Assembly (NCBI GenBank): GCA_963662155.1
Contig: OY759263.1
Location: 23,214,854-23,278,853 of the forward strand
Length of the DNA stretch: 64,000 nucleotides
Direction: 5' to 3'
Source of the DNA: Lamellibrachia columna
Lineage: Eukaryota; Annelida; Polychaeta; Sabellida; Siboglinidae
Numbering within the stretch: position 1 is the stretch's first letter; every line of letters starts with the position of its first letter. The position numbers and the translations under genes were made by a program. The notes beneath the pieces were generated by a model. That model was not told the DNA's origin. It did not search any database and saw nothing but the letters and a program-made list of their open reading frames with translations. Positions 61,012 through 64,000 of the stretch are shown here, one piece after another.

Positions 61012-61846
61012 TTACTCTTGAGTGCCGAATAAACGTATAGGCCAAATAACAGTATAGGGTGGTAAATCGGTCAAATTTAATAATAGTATAGTGCCGAATA
61101 ACAGTATAGGGGGGCAAATTGTTCAAAACAAATAATAGTACAGTGCAAAAAAATCACTAGTATATTTGTCACCTGTATTTTGGGTTTTTTCTGCCGAATA
61201 TGTATAAACTTTGTGCGTATACGTGTCACCGCTGATATAGTAACCACATTTTATATCTGTGAAAAACCGGGGAATTTTCCATTTTTAAATGGACATTAAA
61301 GTTTTATTGAACTGAATACGCAAGCCCATTTCAGGGGAAACCGCCGCCAGCCGGTTACGACCGGTTTGAGGCATTGCACACGGAGGCCATTTACGGTTGG
61401 TTTACGCAATGATAAAGGCGTTTAAGCTAATAATATACCATGTCGTGCTCCCGAGAACTAAGGATTCTGACGGATTCATCTAATCATGGAATTCTAACGG
61501 TCTAATCTAGGATCCTTAGAAGCACGGGATCCCGACTGACCTTCGAAAGGATGAAAGCCATCAGAGGGAGCCACATGCAACTCTGGTTGGGAACAAGTGA
61601 TTTTAGCGCGAGCGGTAAACCGCTCCGTGGATGATTGATTAGCGCTAGCTATAGGGAGTGAGAGGGATTGCTCTCCTAAAAACTATGTCCTGCATAATTT
61701 GCCACGATTATCGGAGAATATAGGCTGGGACAAATGTTTAAATTTAATAATAGTATAGTGCCAAATAAGGTGTGTATAGGGTCACATTTTTCATCAAATA
61801 AATACGCGTATAGCCATAGGGACGCTTATTCGGCACTCAAGAGTAA
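61012..61846. mobile_element. Inverted-repeat element with TA duplication (mariner-like MITE)
   Basis: A 21-bp inverted repeat with core ACTCTTGAGTGCCGAATA occurs at 61012-61032 and, reversed, at 61826-61846 with no mismatch. Taking TA (61013-61014 and 61844-61845) as the duplicated target gives a body of 829 bp, a Tc1/mariner-type arrangement. Partial copies of the end (GTGCCGAATAACAGTATAGG) repeat just inside the left end, and a related piece lies inside the right end. There is no transposase. It follows synthase exon 3 and lies in its intron. Confidence 0.8.
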
Positions 61847-63221
61847 ATAATATACACATATGGGACAATACGGGGTGTTATGCTTGAGTTGCTTCACAAT
61901 GTTGTATTGAGCGAGCTTGCAAGTCAAATGCAACATTCTAAAGCAACAAGTGCCTAAAAACCATTATCGTTCGACATAAGTATTTATTATGGGTTATACT
62001 GGTTCAATACTAACATGATGCAATAAAATGGTAATTTACGCAGCATATGACATGCGCCGTTGGAATTAATTGTTCGGCGAGCGTCATACTGATTTTATTA
62101 TCACACCGTGCAGGACAGGGTATATATCACTGTAGACGCCGCAATAGCAGTACCAATTACCCATGTAATAAATTACATTGAATGCATCCTTCAGTTGTCT
62201 AATGTTCTATTGCATTATATGTTTGGAAATAAGAAATCAAAACCCAATTGTTCATGACCTATATCTGTCAATATTTTAGTGGCAAATTAATTTTCATATT
62301 GTCATGAACAGGGGATGATATTTTGCTTAGATATGGTGACACAATTTTACTGCAACATCCATTTTCCTGGTAGCAAAATACTGAACAGCTTTATTTTTAC
62401 ATACTCATTATGTTTTAAAGGGAAACAAAATTCATGGTTTTGGGCCTGTGCACATATATAATCATTTGTACCTACAATTAAGAATATCACACCAGCGCTT
62501 TATTAGGAAATCCTTGTTGAACGCACCGCATCTTAATTTCATGAGCCGCACCATACTGTTAGATAACCCTATGTCACGAGTGCGGGTAGTCTAGCAAAAG
62601 TTGCTTGCCTTATGAAAATATGATTTGTGCGTACGCCTATTCCTATACTTGCCAATAGGATATGGCCATGCTGTTTGATTCCAAACTCAAGTTTAACATG
62701 TTTTGACCTTTGTTTTCTAAAGTAGTGATCTTTATGACAAAATGTTTGTTTGAAATTTTCCGTTGGTTGCCGGCCTCACTTAATACGTCACGCGTTGTCT
62801 AGGTTACCTGATTTTCATAGAGCTGTGCACTGGAATCTCCCATTTTTAGAACACATTCTGAATAAACCACTGGCATGATATTCTTGATTTTAGATCGCAC
62901 ATGGTTAGTTTTTATTTTCCCTTTTTAGGTGCATAGCCCCAAGAAACTGAAAACCTGACATATGGAATTACAATTGTTTTTGTAAAAGCTATGCAAAAAA
63001 ATATTTATGATACAAATTTGTGTAAAGTTATGATATAAAAGTTAAGATAGCGTGATGGTCGAATAACTTTTTCTTGATTTCATAGCAGAGATTTTGCTGA
63101 ATATCAATACAAGTTAATTGACTATATGTAGTTATCTTAACACATCATTCAGTTTCTGTTTGTGCTTGTGCAAACATTTACGAAAACTAGCTGCAGAAAT
63201 TTGTAAAAAAAAAATTTTTTA

Positions 63222-64000
63222 TGTGTGTGACACTGTACATATGTGTGACACTACATCTGTGTGACACTGTACATCTGTGACACTGTACAGATGTGTGGCA
63301 CTACATCTGTGTGACACTACATCTATGTGACACTGTACAGATGTGTGACACTACATCTGTGTGACACTGTACATCTATGTGACACTGTACAGATGTGTGA
63401 CACTACATCTGTGTGACACTGTACATCTGTGACACTGTACAGATGTGTGACACTGTATATCTGTGTGACACTGTATATCTATGTGACACTGTACAGATGT
63501 GTGATACTACATCTGTGTGACACTGTACATCTGTGACACTGTACAGATGTGTGACACTACATCTGTGTGACACTGCACATATGTGTGACACTGTATATCT
63601 GTGTGACACTGTACATCTATGTGACACTGTACAGATGTGTGACACTACATCTGTGTGACACTGTACATCTGTGACACTGTACAGATGTGTGACACTACAT
63701 CTGTGTGACACTGTACATCTATGTGACACTGTACAGATGTGTGACACTACATCTGTGTGACACTGTACATCTATGTGACACTGTACATATGTGTGACACT
63801 ACATCTGTGTGACACTGTACATCTGTGACACTGTACAGATGTGTGACACTGTATATCTGTGTGACACTGTACATCTATGTGACACTGTACAGATGTGTGA
63901 TACTACATCTGTGTGACACTGTACATCTGTGACACTGTACAGATGTGTGACACTGTATATCTGTGTGACACTGTACATCTATGTGACACTGTACAGATGT
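63222..64000. repeat. 16-18 bp minisatellite, TGTGACACTGTACATC type, runs off the window
   Basis: Units GTGTGACACTGTACATCT, GTGTGACACTACATCT and GTGACACTGTACAGAT alternate in a recurring order. ACAGATGT and ACATCTGT flank GTGACACT, giving 8-bp perfect hairpin stems in many units. The long open frame on the minus strand (Ser-His-Arg-Cys-Thr-Val repeats) is a product of the array. Confidence 0.95.

Noticed and set aside
63403..63747. A 114-codon repetitive Ser-His-Cys-Val protein
   Set aside because: It is the minus-strand reading of the minisatellite, with no start context or non-repeat part.

Overview
The window is animal (metazoan) nuclear DNA. Genes are broken by GT-AG introns, the DNA between them is mostly AT-rich, and it is heavily loaded with CR1-like LINEs, a tRNA-derived SINE, hAT, Helitron and mariner-type DNA elements, microsatellites and minisatellites. 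One gene is a GT20 trehalose-6-phosphate synthase, which vertebrates lack, so an invertebrate is likely. I cannot place the phylum from this window.

Four host genes can be supported at exon level. (1) DDX54, an ATP-dependent nucleolar RNA helicase, minus strand, 8093 down to 687, with six 5' coding exons; the rest lies beyond position 1. (2) DTWD1, a tRNA-uridine aminocarboxypropyltransferase, minus strand, 23189 down to 17239, five coding exons, complete at 298 codons; a LINE sits in its second intron. (3) SLC25A51, a mitochondrial NAD+ carrier, plus strand, 36932-37849, one GC-rich coding exon of 305 codons. (4) Trehalose-6-phosphate synthase, plus strand, from 56924; three coding exons are visible and the gene runs past position 64000. 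They are ordinary housekeeping or metabolic genes with no shared pathway. There is no operon-like arrangement.

Regions in order. 1-8.1 kb: DDX54, with a Helitron-like element, a TA microsatellite and a decayed hAT transposase gene in its introns. 8.1-16.3 kb: LINE pieces, a minisatellite, a rhodopsin-family GPCR pseudogene split by about 3.3 kb of LINE DNA, and a SINE. 17.2-23.2 kb: DTWD1. 23.2-25.3 kb: two further GPCR fragments related to the split pseudogene, and a LINE 3' end. 27.05-30.56 kb: a nearly full-length but decayed CR1-like LINE. 31.7-36.1 kb: two non-autonomous elements with terminal inverted repeats; the second (35180-36109) has a perfect 8-bp target duplication. 36.9-37.8 kb: SLC25A51. 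38.1-40.6 kb: a LINE remnant and a nested fold-back repeat. 44.4-47.65 kb: a cluster of minisatellites, ending in about 69 copies of a 28-bp unit that shows a 420-bp higher-order period. 48-56 kb: LINE remnants, a diverged local duplication and an unassigned GC-rich stretch. 56.9-64 kb: trehalose-6-phosphate synthase, with a LINE piece, a SINE piece, a TA-flanked inverted-repeat element and a hairpin-prone minisatellite in or next to its introns.

I see no CRISPR array, rRNA, bona fide tRNA gene or convincing undescribed multi-gene system. The more unusual signals are mobile-element and satellite architecture, the GPCR fragment family, and short tandem copies of a DTWD1 splice junction.
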